Part shown: one piece after another, positions 56,867 to 64,000 of the stretch | Position numbering within the stretch: the first letter of the stretch is position 1 | Layout: every line of letters starts with the position of its first letter | NCBI GenBank assembly: GCA_000302695.1 | Contig: AMFN01000022.1 | Location: 1 to 64,000 of the forward strand | Direction: 5' to 3' | DNA length: 64,000 bases | DNA from: Enterobacteriaceae bacterium LSJC7 | GTDB taxonomy: Bacteria; Pseudomonadota; Gammaproteobacteria; Enterobacterales; Enterobacteriaceae | The notes under the pieces: generated by a model | Database searches by the model: none | What the model saw: the letters and a program-made list of their open reading frames with translations, nothing else | Told to the model about the DNA's origin: nothing | Program-made: the position numbers and the translations under genes

Positions 56867-57958
56867 ATGGCACAGGTCATCAACACCAACACTCTGTCTC
56901 TGACCGCTCAGAACAACATGAACCGTTCTCAGTCTGCACTGGGTACCGCGATTGAGCGTCTGTCTTCTGGTCTGCGTATCAACAGCGCAAAAGACGATGC
57001 AGCAGGTCAGGCGATTTCTAACCGCTTCACTGCAAACATCAACGGCCTGAGCCAGGCGTCCCGTAACGCCAACGACGGTATCTCTCTGGCGCAGACCACT
57101 GAAGGCGCGTTGAACGAAATCAACGACAACCTGCAGAACATCCGTCGTCTGACCGTTCAGGCACAGAACGCCACCAACTCTGACTCTGACCGTAAGTCCA
57201 TCCAGGACGAAATCGACCAGCGTCTGTCTGAAATCAACCGTATCGCTGAGCAGACTGAGTTCAACGGCGTGAAGGTACTGAGCAAAGACCAGACCCTGAG
57301 CATTCAGGTTGGCGCCAACGATGGCCAGACCATCGAAATCAACCTGCATGAAATGAGTGCAACTACTCTGGGTATGGACGGCTTTGACGTGACTAAGCTG
57401 GGTGGCCCGGGCGTAACAAACATTCAGACGTTAGGTGTAGGTAGCGAAATCGATGCTACTAACGGCGATAAGTATGAGCTGGTAGCTGGCGACCTGGCTG
57501 CTTTTGACAAAGTCGTTTCCCTGACTGATGCCGATGGCAACACTCAAGTCGTTGGTATGAAAGCTGATGCTGACGGTAAGATGACCTACTCCACGCTTAC
57601 GGCCGCGGACGAAGATACCGCTCCGGTAGCAGCAGCAGTAACGGACGCTGATTTCATCGCAGATCTGGATGCAGCTTTCGGTGGCACTGGCCCGCTGGCA
57701 ACCATCGACGCCGCTATCGCTCAGGTTGACGAACTGCGCTCTGGCCTGGGTGCGGTACAGAACCGTTTCGATTCTGTTATCAACAACCTCGACAGCACCG
57801 TTAACAACCTGTCTGCTTCCCGCTCCCGTATCCTGGACGCGGACTACGCGACCGAAGTGTCCAACATGAGCCGCGCGCAGATCCTGCAGCAGGCTGGCAC
57901 CACGGTTCTGGCGCAGGCTAACCAGGTTCCGCAGAACGTACTGTCTCTGCTGCGTTAA
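56867..57958 (+). CDS. fliC: Flagellin 2 (FliC-type filament subunit)
   Basis: The 363-residue flagellin has the same 160 N-terminal and nearly the same 89 C-terminal residues as flagellin 1. Its own central domain (about 161-274) is acidic and Ala/Asp-rich (DADGKMTYSTLTAADEDTA). ATG 56867 with AAAGGAAATGAAT upstream is used; an in-frame codon 23 positions earlier is in the leader. It occupies the usual fliC place between fliD and fliA, so it may be the ancestral copy. A terminator follows. Confidence 0.97.
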   Translation: MAQVINTNTLSLTAQNNMNRSQSALGTAIERLSSGLRINSAKDDAAGQAISNRFTANINGLSQASRNANDGISLAQTTEGALNEINDNLQNIRRLTVQAQNATNSDSDRKSIQDEIDQRLSEINRIAEQTEFNGVKVLSKDQTLSIQVGANDGQTIEINLHEMSATTLGMDGFDVTKLGGPGVTNIQTLGVGSEIDATNGDKYELVAGDLAAFDKVVSLTDADGNTQVVGMKADADGKMTYSTLTAADEDTAPVAAAVTDADFIADLDAAFGGTGPLATIDAAIAQVDELRSGLGAVQNRFDSVINNLDSTVNNLSASRSRILDADYATEVSNMSRAQILQQAGTTVLAQANQVPQNVLSLLR

Positions 57959-57979
57959 TTCGCACGCTGAACAACGTAC

Positions 57980-58011
57980 AAAAACCCCATCGCAGCGCGG
58001 TGGGGTTTTTT
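57980..58011 (+). terminator. Terminator after flagellin 2
   Basis: AACCCCAT region pairs with GTGGGGTT around a GC-rich loop, followed by TTTTTTAT. Confidence 0.85.
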
Positions 58012-58123
58012 ATATCCGCAATCCAGAGAAATAAGGGGCCGTTTCGCAGGTTTATTCAGCAATTGATTTTGCGCCAGCCAACGATAATAAGCATGATTTT
58101 TAGATTGTCGGATAAGCGTGACT

Positions 58124-58849
58124 GTGAACAACTTATATACCCAAGCCGGGACTGTGACAGAAAATAACGCGCTGTGGACAGAGTATGCTCCCCTGGTGCG
58201 CCATGAAGCCCTGCGTTTGCAGGTGCGGTTGCCCGCAAGCGTGGAACTGGATGACCTTATCCAGGCCGGCATGATCGGGCTGCTGGGCGCCATTGATGGC
58301 TACGATCCGCAGCAAGGCACGCAGCTGCGCACCTGGATAACCCAGCGTGTGCGCTGGGCCATGATGGATGAATTGCGCGAGCGCGACTGGGTACCTCGGC
58401 GCGTGCGCAGCAACGCGCGCGACGTTGCGTCGGCCATCCGCCGAGTAGAACAGCGCCTCGGGCGTGCCGCAACAGAGACGGAAGTCGCCGAAGAGCTGGA
58501 CGTGCCGCTGGAAACCTATCAGCAAATCCTGATGGACACCAATACCAGCCAACTGTTCTCCCTGGACGAGCTTCAGGATGAGCAGAACGGCGGCGTGGAG
58601 CAGCCAGGCGAGCAGCACGAGCAGCAAAACCCGCTCCAGCAGCTGCTTTCCAGCACCATGCGCCAGCGCGTTATCGAAGAGATCCAACGTCTGCCGGAAC
58701 GCGAACAGCTGCTGCTCAACCTTTATTACCAGCAAGAGCTGAACATGAAAGAAATCGGTGCCGTACTGGGCGTCGGTGAACCGCGCGTCAGCCAGCTTCA
58801 TAGCCAGGTTATCAAACGCCTGCGCGCTCGCCTACAGCTCACTGATTAA
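58124..58849 (+). CDS. fliA: Flagellar sigma factor FliA (sigma-28)
   Basis: The 241-residue sigma-70-family protein has region 2 (YAPLVRHEALRLQVRLPASV, ELDDLIQAGMIGLL, WVPRRVRSNARDV), region 3 (GRAATETEVAEELDVP) and region 4 (LPEREQLLLNLYYQQELNMKEIGAV, GEPRVSQLHSQ). It directs transcription from the class 3 sites found here. GTG 58124 gives the E. coli-like N-terminus MNNLYTQAG; GTG 58118 is two codons earlier. A weak sigma-28-like site (AACGATAA at 58080-58087, poor -35) may allow self-activation. No fliZ follows, unlike the usual fliAZ. Confidence 0.97.
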   Translation: MNNLYTQAGTVTENNALWTEYAPLVRHEALRLQVRLPASVELDDLIQAGMIGLLGAIDGYDPQQGTQLRTWITQRVRWAMMDELRERDWVPRRVRSNARDVASAIRRVEQRLGRAATETEVAEELDVPLETYQQILMDTNTSQLFSLDELQDEQNGGVEQPGEQHEQQNPLQQLLSSTMRQRVIEEIQRLPEREQLLLNLYYQQELNMKEIGAVLGVGEPRVSQLHSQVIKRLRARLQLTD

Positions 58850-58865
58850 CGTCAGTTCCACTGTA

Positions 58866-58906
58866 AAAAAGCGTCAGCGCCTTTCTCAGGATGCTGACGC
58901 ATTTTT
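58866..58906 (+). terminator. Terminator after fliA
   Basis: GCGTCAGC pairs with GCTGACGC around a 14-base loop, with an A-run before and ATTTTTA after. Confidence 0.8.
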
Positions 58907-58940
58907 ACAGCTTCTGCTGCGCAACAATTACGCAATTTGC

Positions 58941-58967
58941 GCAAGTTTCCGCTCACCGCGCCGATAT
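58941..58967 (+). promoter_or_regulatory. Sigma-28 class 3 promoter for chemoreceptor 2
   Basis: GCAAGTTT, 11 bases, GCCGATAT (13 of 16 matches), 37 bases before the receptor start. Confidence 0.82.
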
Positions 58968-59003
58968 GACTAAAGTCAGATATCTATTCAGGAAGAATGT
59001 GAA

Positions 59004-60650
59004 ATGAAAACCCTTAAGCTTTCCACCTACATGAAAGGTGCGTTGGTTATATTTTGTGCGATTACACTACTGGCAAATGCGCTGGTCATTATTAATGCCA
59101 ACAGAACCAGCCAGTCTTTCACCCTGTTCGGGCTTGCCGATAAAAACTCACGCGAACTCACGCGTCTCGTCGATGCCGTAGATAACGTACGCGCCGACCT
59201 CAACTATGTGCATAACGACCCGAACATACAGCCGGCAGAATTTGAACGTCGCCACGCAGAGCTGCAGGAGATGATGCGCAGATCAAAAGCGCATGCCGCC
59301 AATTTCCAGGGTTTTGAGAAATCCTCTGACGAAACCCGTCGCCTGAGCGACGAAATCAACAACGCCTTCACGGTGTTACTTGCGCGCTATGAAGGCAATA
59401 TACAGCAGCTGGCTGCGCATAATAATAGCGGTTTTGACAATGGCACCTACGAGCGCCAGTTCCGTGATGCCATCGACAGGTATATGGCGCTGAACGAATC
59501 CCTGAGCCAGGCTGCGCAGAAAAAGTCAGAAAGCGACCGTAATAACTCAGTTCTGGTTGCTATCATCTTTATCACTATCGTGGTGCTCATCTCTGTTTTC
59601 GCCAGCTTCTGGTTGCGCAAACACCTGTTCCAGCGCCTGACATTCACCGCAGACACCCTTGAGGCCATTGGCCGTGGTGAGCTCTACCACCAGTTCGATA
59701 CCGGCGCGCGTAATGAAATTGGCGATATGCTGACGGCGCTCAAAAATATGCAGGCCTCGCTTGCTGACATGGCCGGCAAGATTCAGGACGGCTCATACGG
59801 CATCACCAGCAGCGCCGGTGAGATTGAAGTGGGTAACAATGACCTGTCTTCACGCACTGAACAGCAGGCCGCAGCGCTCCAGGAAACTGCCGCCAGTATG
59901 GAAGAGTTGCGCATCACGGTTAAGCAGAACGCGGATAACGCCCGCCACGCCAGCCAGCTGACGGTCCATGCGAGCGATGTTGCACGCAAAGGTGGTGAAG
60001 TGATGACCAACGTCATCCAGACCATGAACCAGATTACCGAAAGCTCACGTCGCATTGCTGATATCAACTCCGTTATCGACAGCATCGCGAACCAGACCAA
60101 CATCCTGGCGCTTAACGCCGCCGTTGAAGCCGCCCGTGCCGGTGAGCAGGGTCGCGGCTTTGCTGTAGTGGCAAGCGAAGTACGAAACCTTGCCAAACGC
60201 AGCTCCGACGCCGCAAAAGAGATTAGCGGTCTGATTTCTCACTCGGTTGACAGCGTAAACGACGGCGCGAAGCTGGTCGAAAAAGCCGGGGAAACCATCC
60301 AGGGTATCGTGACTTCTGTTGCGCAAGTCAGCGACATCATGAATGAAATCACCTCGGCCACCGACGAGCAGAGCACGGGTATCGACCAGATTGCGCAGGC
60401 CATCAATGAGATGGACCTGGTCACGCAGCAGAACGCCGCGCTGGTTGAAGAAGTGGCCGCCGTCTCCACCACCATGTCTTCACAGGCCAACAACCTCAAA
60501 GACAGCGTGTCGATTTTCCAGATAAGCGAAAAGCGCGGCTACGTGCGCGCAGAGCCACTGCTCACCCGCACCGAACGCCCGGTGAAAAAAGCCAAACCGG
60601 TCGCCAAAGTTGAGAAAAACGATTACCACGATGAGTGGGATACGTTTTAA
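59004..60650 (+). CDS. Methyl-accepting chemotaxis receptor with four-helix sensor and CheR/CheB tether
   Basis: The 548-residue receptor has TM1 (about 10-31), a small helical periplasmic sensor (about 35-180, Tar/4HB type), TM2 (about 182-204), HAMP and a signalling domain with the conserved tip ([20 protein letters not shown]). It ends in EWDTF, a variant of the NWETF pentapeptide that recruits CheR and CheB (the key W and F are kept). The Arg pattern that binds aspartate in Tar is not seen, so the ligand is open. It is the last gene of the flagellar locus. Confidence 0.94.
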   Translation: MKTLKLSTYMKGALVIFCAITLLANALVIINANRTSQSFTLFGLADKNSRELTRLVDAVDNVRADLNYVHNDPNIQPAEFERRHAELQEMMRRSKAHAANFQGFEKSSDETRRLSDEINNAFTVLLARYEGNIQQLAAHNNSGFDNGTYERQFRDAIDRYMALNESLSQAAQKKSESDRNNSVLVAIIFITIVVLISVFASFWLRKHLFQRLTFTADTLEAIGRGELYHQFDTGARNEIGDMLTALKNMQASLADMAGKIQDGSYGITSSAGEIEVGNNDLSSRTEQQAAALQETAASMEELRITVKQNADNARHASQLTVHASDVARKGGEVMTNVIQTMNQITESSRRIADINSVIDSIANQTNILALNAAVEAARAGEQGRGFAVVASEVRNLAKRSSDAAKEISGLISHSVDSVNDGAKLVEKAGETIQGIVTSVAQVSDIMNEITSATDEQSTGIDQIAQAINEMDLVTQQNAALVEEVAAVSTTMSSQANNLKDSVSIFQISEKRGYVRAEPLLTRTERPVKKAKPVAKVEKNDYHDEWDTF

Positions 60651-60670
60651 TTTTTGAGTAGATAAACGAG

Positions 60671-60701
60671 AAGCCAGACGCTCTGCGTCTGGCTTTTTTT
60701 A
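60671..60701 (+). terminator. Terminator after chemoreceptor 2
   Basis: AGCCAGACGC, TCT loop, GCGTCTGGCT, then TTTTTTATT. It marks the right edge of the flagellar locus. Confidence 0.92.
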
Positions 60702-60782
60702 TTGCTCACGCAACACGTTTACCGCCACAACATCGAATGTCATGTCACACGTTTTGCCGCGCCACGTCGCTTAATTGCCCTT

Positions 60783-61685
60783 TTACGTACAGTGCGTTTT
60801 TTCAGTCACCATCTGATTTTTTGTAACCGCAAATTGCTCTCGCAGCCAACAGAGGAAAATATCGCGTCGCCTGTCAGAATGTAGAGGAAATGGTGAAAGT
60901 AAATAATAGGAAGACTTATCAGGCACGAAACCATATGGCGCGACTACATTGCCGCTCAGGACATCCCTGTCAGCCATATAAACAGAACTGACTGCCATCC
61001 CCATCCCTGCTGTTACCGCCTCCAGCATGATATAAAAATGCTCAAACCAGGAATCCTGGCTGGCGGTAATATCAACCGTCGAGCCGGACTTCCACCGTGA
61101 CCATGCGTCGGGGCGTGTCCGGGTGTGCAGGAGGTGTACGTCATTTTTGCCGTTTTGACACTGCTGCCAGACACTGGACGTACAAACCGGCCCCATAATT
61201 TCCTCACCAATCAACTCAGCATAGAGCGACGACTCCCAGGTGAAATCGTCTCGTCTGATAGCCACGTCCACATGATTTTGTTTGAAATTAATGGGTCCTC
61301 CCGCGGCAAAAAGGTGCAGCTGTATGTCTGGATATTGTGCTTTAAAGTCGGGTAACCGTGGAATTAACCATCGCATCATTATTGTGGGTTCACACGAAAT
61401 AACCAGAGGGCTGGTAATATCGGCAACGCTCAGGTTTTTAATGGTTCCTTCCAGGATCTGGAATATTTCCTGACAAGCTTCATGCAGCCGCATGCCCTCC
61501 TGGGTTAAAAATAACGCCCGGTTCCTGCGCTCAAATAATTGCAGCCTCAGGCTGGCTTCCAGCTGGCTAATCTGGCGACTGACGGCCGACTGTGTCATGC
61601 ACAACTCATCTGCCGCACGGTTGATGCTCTGGTGGCGAGCCGTAGCCTCAAAAAATCTAAGTGTATTTAAAGGCGGTAATTTCAT
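60783..61685 (-). CDS. LysR-family transcription regulator (GcvA-like)
   Basis: The 300-residue protein has an N-terminal LysR helix-turn-helix (LNTLRFFEATARHQSINRAA, LCMTQSAVSRQISQLE) and a C-terminal substrate-binding domain (about 90-295; DVAIRRDDFTWESSLYAEL). ATG 61685 is chosen because GcvA-type proteins start MKLPPLN; an ATG eight codons earlier is possible and neither has a good ribosome site. It is divergent from the dioxygenase operon with 124 bases between, so by the usual LysR logic it probably controls that operon in response to its substrate or product. Confidence 0.9.
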   Translation of the reverse strand: MKLPPLNTLRFFEATARHQSINRAADELCMTQSAVSRQISQLEASLRLQLFERRNRALFLTQEGMRLHEACQEIFQILEGTIKNLSVADITSPLVISCEPTIMMRWLIPRLPDFKAQYPDIQLHLFAAGGPINFKQNHVDVAIRRDDFTWESSLYAELIGEEIMGPVCTSSVWQQCQNGKNDVHLLHTRTRPDAWSRWKSGSTVDITASQDSWFEHFYIMLEAVTAGMGMAVSSVYMADRDVLSGNVVAPYGFVPDKSSYYLLSPFPLHSDRRRDIFLCWLREQFAVTKNQMVTEKTHCT

Positions 61686-61809
61686 AATAAATGATTTTTT
61701 GTTAACCATTACGGTGATGATAACTCATTTTTCAGCCCTGACGCGCTGTGAAATACTTCATTACGTTCGTTCGGCAATGAATGCATTTAACACAATCAGG
61801 ATGAATGTT
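61686..61809. promoter_or_regulatory. Divergent LysR / dioxygenase promoter region
   Basis: 124 AT-rich bases between the LysR gene and the operon. LysR regulators normally bind such intergenic regions; I could not fix one T-N11-A box with certainty. Confidence 0.5.
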
Positions 61810-62586
61810 ATGACCTCTCTACAATACGCTGTTAACAGTACAATCGACAAGCCAGAGTCTACAAAAGAATCGCTGGAAAGCATTAAACAAAAATTACAAC
61901 ATCACTCTTTTTATTTTATGCCGGCTGCCAATTTCCGTGAATACCTGCTACATAAAAACGCTCATGCCCTTGATGATAAATCCTCATTTATTCAAAGCTG
62001 GCACGACCTGCATCTTGATAGCTTCATGGGCGACAATGGAAAATATCGCACCCGTCGCTATTCAACATTAAGTTATGATGAACAGGTCGGAAACTGGGTT
62101 AAAGAGGCCGATCAGCCACATTATCAAGGACGAGATTATAACGCGCTCAATGGCGGTATACCCCGTTATTTTTCACCAGTGGCAGAAAGCATTCTTTATG
62201 GCAATACCATGAGTAACATTATAAAATTTGGCTGCGATCTCTTTTCTGCCATTGAAAAAAATAAAAAATGGCATATTGAAGTTCACCAGTTCAGAATCTC
62301 CGCAAAATCAACTGAAGCAGGTAAGCCCACTCCCGAAGGTGTTCATCGGGATGGGGTAGATTATGTCTTGATGATAATGGTTAAACGGAAAAATATTAAA
62401 AACGGGCAAACGACGATTTATGATTTGAACAAGCATCCGCTCACAACTTTCACGCTAAGTGATACCTTTGATGTAGCAATAGTCAACGATCATAACGTCT
62501 ATCATGGCGTCAGTAATATTGAACCTCTGGATCACAATGATGTGGCCTACAGAGATATTTTCGTTGTGACTTACCGGAAAAAATAA
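61810..62586 (+). CDS. 2-oxoglutarate/Fe(II) dioxygenase, PF10014 type (probable amino-acid hydroxylase)
   Basis: The 258-residue protein has the iron facial triad H179-x-D181 (GVHRDGVDY) and H232 (NVYHGVSN), and a late Arg, R248 (AYRDIFVVTY), to bind the 2-oxoglutarate carboxylate. This layout matches the 2OG-Fe dioxygenase family that includes free L-isoleucine 4-hydroxylase of Bacillus thuringiensis, so hydroxylation of a free aliphatic amino acid is the best guess. ATG 61810 has AGGA at good spacing; ATG 61801 is three codons earlier. It is the first gene of an operon with an exporter and a HAD phosphatase. Base composition is more AT-rich than the flagellar genes. Confidence 0.82.
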   Translation: MTSLQYAVNSTIDKPESTKESLESIKQKLQHHSFYFMPAANFREYLLHKNAHALDDKSSFIQSWHDLHLDSFMGDNGKYRTRRYSTLSYDEQVGNWVKEADQPHYQGRDYNALNGGIPRYFSPVAESILYGNTMSNIIKFGCDLFSAIEKNKKWHIEVHQFRISAKSTEAGKPTPEGVHRDGVDYVLMIMVKRKNIKNGQTTIYDLNKHPLTTFTLSDTFDVAIVNDHNVYHGVSNIEPLDHNDVAYRDIFVVTYRKK

Positions 62587-62651
62587 AATACCCATCAGAC
62601 CATGACGGGGTGTTATACGCTGTTTTCACCCCATACTGTGAGAAACCCACT

Positions 62652-63269
62652 ATGCTTGAACTCATTTCCGTCGCAATCATTACTATACTGGCAGTCATCA
62701 GTCCGGGTGCAGATTTTGCAATGACAACCCGAAACAGCTATCTCTATGGCAGAACAACGGGGCTGCTCTGCGCAGCAGGCATCGCATTAGGGGTACTAGT
62801 TCATGTCTGTTATACCATCATGGGCGTCGGCTTGATAATATCAAAGTCTCCCAATCTGTTTCTTATTGTTAAAATCATTGGGGCGGCTTACTTAATTTAT
62901 ATCGGCTATAAAACGTTTATTGCCCGAGTTCAGATCAATAGTAATGATTCACCTGCTCCGTTAGTGTCTAAAAACGATGCACTACGCATTGGTTTTATGA
63001 CCAATGCGCTTAACCCTAAAACCATGTTATTTGTCGTCAGCACCTATACACAAGTTGTGAATAGTGCCACTCCCTTAGGATTACAAATCGCCTATGGATG
63101 CTTTATGTCTTTTTCACATTGGGTATGGTTTAGTCTGGTTGCAATATTTTTCTCGCATCCCACGTTGAGGGCAACCATGATCCAAAGGCAGACAGTCTTA
63201 AATCGGGCTATTGGTTTAGTATTAATGGGCTTAGGGGCGTCGCTTATTAGCGTTCCCGTTCTTTCATAA
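62652..63269 (+). CDS. RhtB/LysE-family amino-acid exporter
   Basis: The 205-residue protein has about six membrane helices and the family hallmarks ISPGADFAMTTRNS near the N-terminus and FMTNALNPKTMLFVVS in the middle. RhtB-type carriers export amino acids such as homoserine, threonine, leucine or lysine. ATG 62652 gives the typical family start MLELISVAII; 14 extra codons upstream are open. It lies 65 bases after the dioxygenase and 11 bases before the phosphatase, so export of the hydroxylated amino acid is a natural inference. Confidence 0.88.
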   Translation: MLELISVAIITILAVISPGADFAMTTRNSYLYGRTTGLLCAAGIALGVLVHVCYTIMGVGLIISKSPNLFLIVKIIGAAYLIYIGYKTFIARVQINSNDSPAPLVSKNDALRIGFMTNALNPKTMLFVVSTYTQVVNSATPLGLQIAYGCFMSFSHWVWFSLVAIFFSHPTLRATMIQRQTVLNRAIGLVLMGLGASLISVPVLS

Positions 63270-63280
63270 CAGGTAGCATA

Positions 63281-63904
63281 ATGAAATTTGCATGTATTGA
63301 TATGGAAGGGGTTCTCATCCCGGAAATGTGGCCTTATCTTGCTGAAAAATTTATGCTTGCAGATCTGGCACTCACCACCAGAGAACTGCCAGATTATCCC
63401 GCACTGGTCGCACAGCGTATAAAGGTGTTGCGCGCCGCTAACATTACGCTGTCTGACATTAATCGTGAAATAAACAGGCTCGATATATTACCCGGCGCAG
63501 GGTCTTTTATTCAAAGGCTCAAACATGATTATGAAATAATCATCGTTTCAGATGCCTTTATTCAAATGATAAGCCCCTTTTTACAAAAACTGTCTGTCGA
63601 GCATTACAGATGCCATCACTTTATTTGTGATGCTGATGATTACATTATCGGCAGTGAATACGCTCGGAAAAAGGGAAAGCACGAGGTTATTGACGAGTTA
63701 CGTTCAGCCTATCCAGGCTGTGAAATCATCGCCGTCGGGGATGCGCTGAATGATATCACTATGTTGCAAAAATCACAGCAGGGCTTTCTTTTTAATCCCT
63801 CTCCCGTCACGTTAAAACACGCACAAGACATAAACGTTGTTTATTCTTACCAGGAAATCATAGACAAATTATACGGCAAACCGCTCTATGGCCAGGTGTT
63901 ATAG
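63281..63904 (+). CDS. ThrH-like HAD phosphatase / phosphotransferase
   Basis: The 207-residue HAD protein has motif I IDMEG (D7, E9), motif II IIVSDAF, a motif III Lys (KKGKHEV) and motif IV GDALND. It resembles Pseudomonas ThrH, which moves phosphate from phosphoserine to homoserine or acts as phosphoserine phosphatase (start MKFACIDMEGVLIPEMW, TTRELPDY). ATG 63281 follows AGGTAGCATA. As third gene of the dioxygenase-exporter operon it could phosphorylate or dephosphorylate a hydroxy-amino acid. Enterobacterial phosphoserine phosphatase is normally SerB, so this is an extra enzyme. Confidence 0.85.
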   Translation: MKFACIDMEGVLIPEMWPYLAEKFMLADLALTTRELPDYPALVAQRIKVLRAANITLSDINREINRLDILPGAGSFIQRLKHDYEIIIVSDAFIQMISPFLQKLSVEHYRCHHFICDADDYIIGSEYARKKGKHEVIDELRSAYPGCEIIAVGDALNDITMLQKSQQGFLFNPSPVTLKHAQDINVVYSYQEIIDKLYGKPLYGQVL

Positions 63905-63969
63905 CCACAAACTGGCAATGAAAACAGCTGCGGTGGCTGCACCTCGTGCCCAAAGCAACATAAAGAAAC

Positions 63970-64000
63970 GCCTGGCAACGGTGAAAGACCGTTGCCAGGC
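63970..64000. terminator. Strong hairpin at the window edge, probable terminator
   Basis: GCCTGGCAACGG pairs perfectly with CCGTTGCCAGGC across TGAAAGA. The plus-strand T-run would lie beyond the window; on the minus strand it is followed by GTTTCTTTA. Confidence 0.7.

Noticed and set aside
51227-57958. Hin-type site-specific phase variation of the flagellins
   Set aside because: No invertase/recombinase gene and no hix-like sites seen; only homologous recombination between the gene ends is supported as a possibility.
58080-58115. Possible sigma-28 autoregulatory promoter for fliA
   Set aside because: AACGATAA and TCGGATAA have no acceptable -35 at 11 bases; kept only as a remark under fliA.
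1-64000. CRISPR arrays, tRNA/rRNA genes, insertion sequences, prophage genes
   Set aside because: No regularly spaced repeats, no transposase, integrase or phage structural proteins, and no tRNA-like cloverleaf noticed on either strand.

Overview
The window comes from a gamma-proteobacterium of the order Enterobacterales, most likely an Enterobacteriaceae-type genome. The evidence is the FlhDC/FliA flagellar hierarchy, CheZ, FlhE, FlgN/FlgM, ZinT with a Zur box, and proteins that align end to end with E. coli/Salmonella/Serratia-type flagellar proteins. I cannot name the genus. From memory, the flagellin N-termini and the one-locus gene order look more like the Serratia/Yersinia type than the E. 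coli type; this is inference, not a search result.

Left flank (1-9.5 kb): the C-terminal end of an autotransporter barrel, then a lone ABC ATPase domain with a degraded signature motif and a winged-helix regulator (minus strand). These are followed by an RcsB-like LuxR regulator, a CACHE-GGDEF diguanylate cyclase next to a CSS-EAL phosphodiesterase, and an EamA exporter in an apparent operon with a ProC-type reductase.

Flagellar and chemotaxis locus (9.66-60.7 kb): chemoreceptor 1; cheRBYZ; flhBAE; an unrelated membrane protein (minus strand); fliRQPONML and fliKJIHGF (minus) with divergent fliE; cheW-cheA-motB-motA-flhC-flhD-flgN-flgM-flgA (all minus) with divergent flgBCDEFGHIJ-KL; zinT; flagellin 1 (minus); an alpha/beta hydrolase; fliT-fliS-fliD (minus); flagellin 2 (plus); fliA; and chemoreceptor 2. 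Essentially everything for one peritrichous-type flagellum is here, from the master regulator through export gate, basal body, motor, hook, filament and cap to anti-sigma factor and receptors. fliZ is the visible absentee. I found nine sites with the sigma-28 layout (8-mer like TAAAGTTT, exactly 11 bases, 8-mer like GCCGATAA), upstream of both receptors, cheR, flgM, flgK, both flagellins and fliD, plus one buried inside the flhC coding region that should drive motAB-cheAW.

The two flagellin genes are convergent-type inverted copies. Their first 160 residues are identical and their last 89 differ at one residue, with different central domains. They flank a 4.5 kb segment carrying fliDST and the hydrolase.

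Right flank (60.8-64 kb): a LysR regulator divergent from a compact AT-rich operon of a PF10014-type 2-oxoglutarate/Fe(II) dioxygenase, an RhtB/LysE-type exporter and a ThrH-like HAD phosphatase. This looks like a cassette that hydroxylates and exports an amino acid, and is the best candidate here for an undescribed small-molecule system. No tRNA, rRNA, CRISPR array, insertion sequence or phage gene was recognised.
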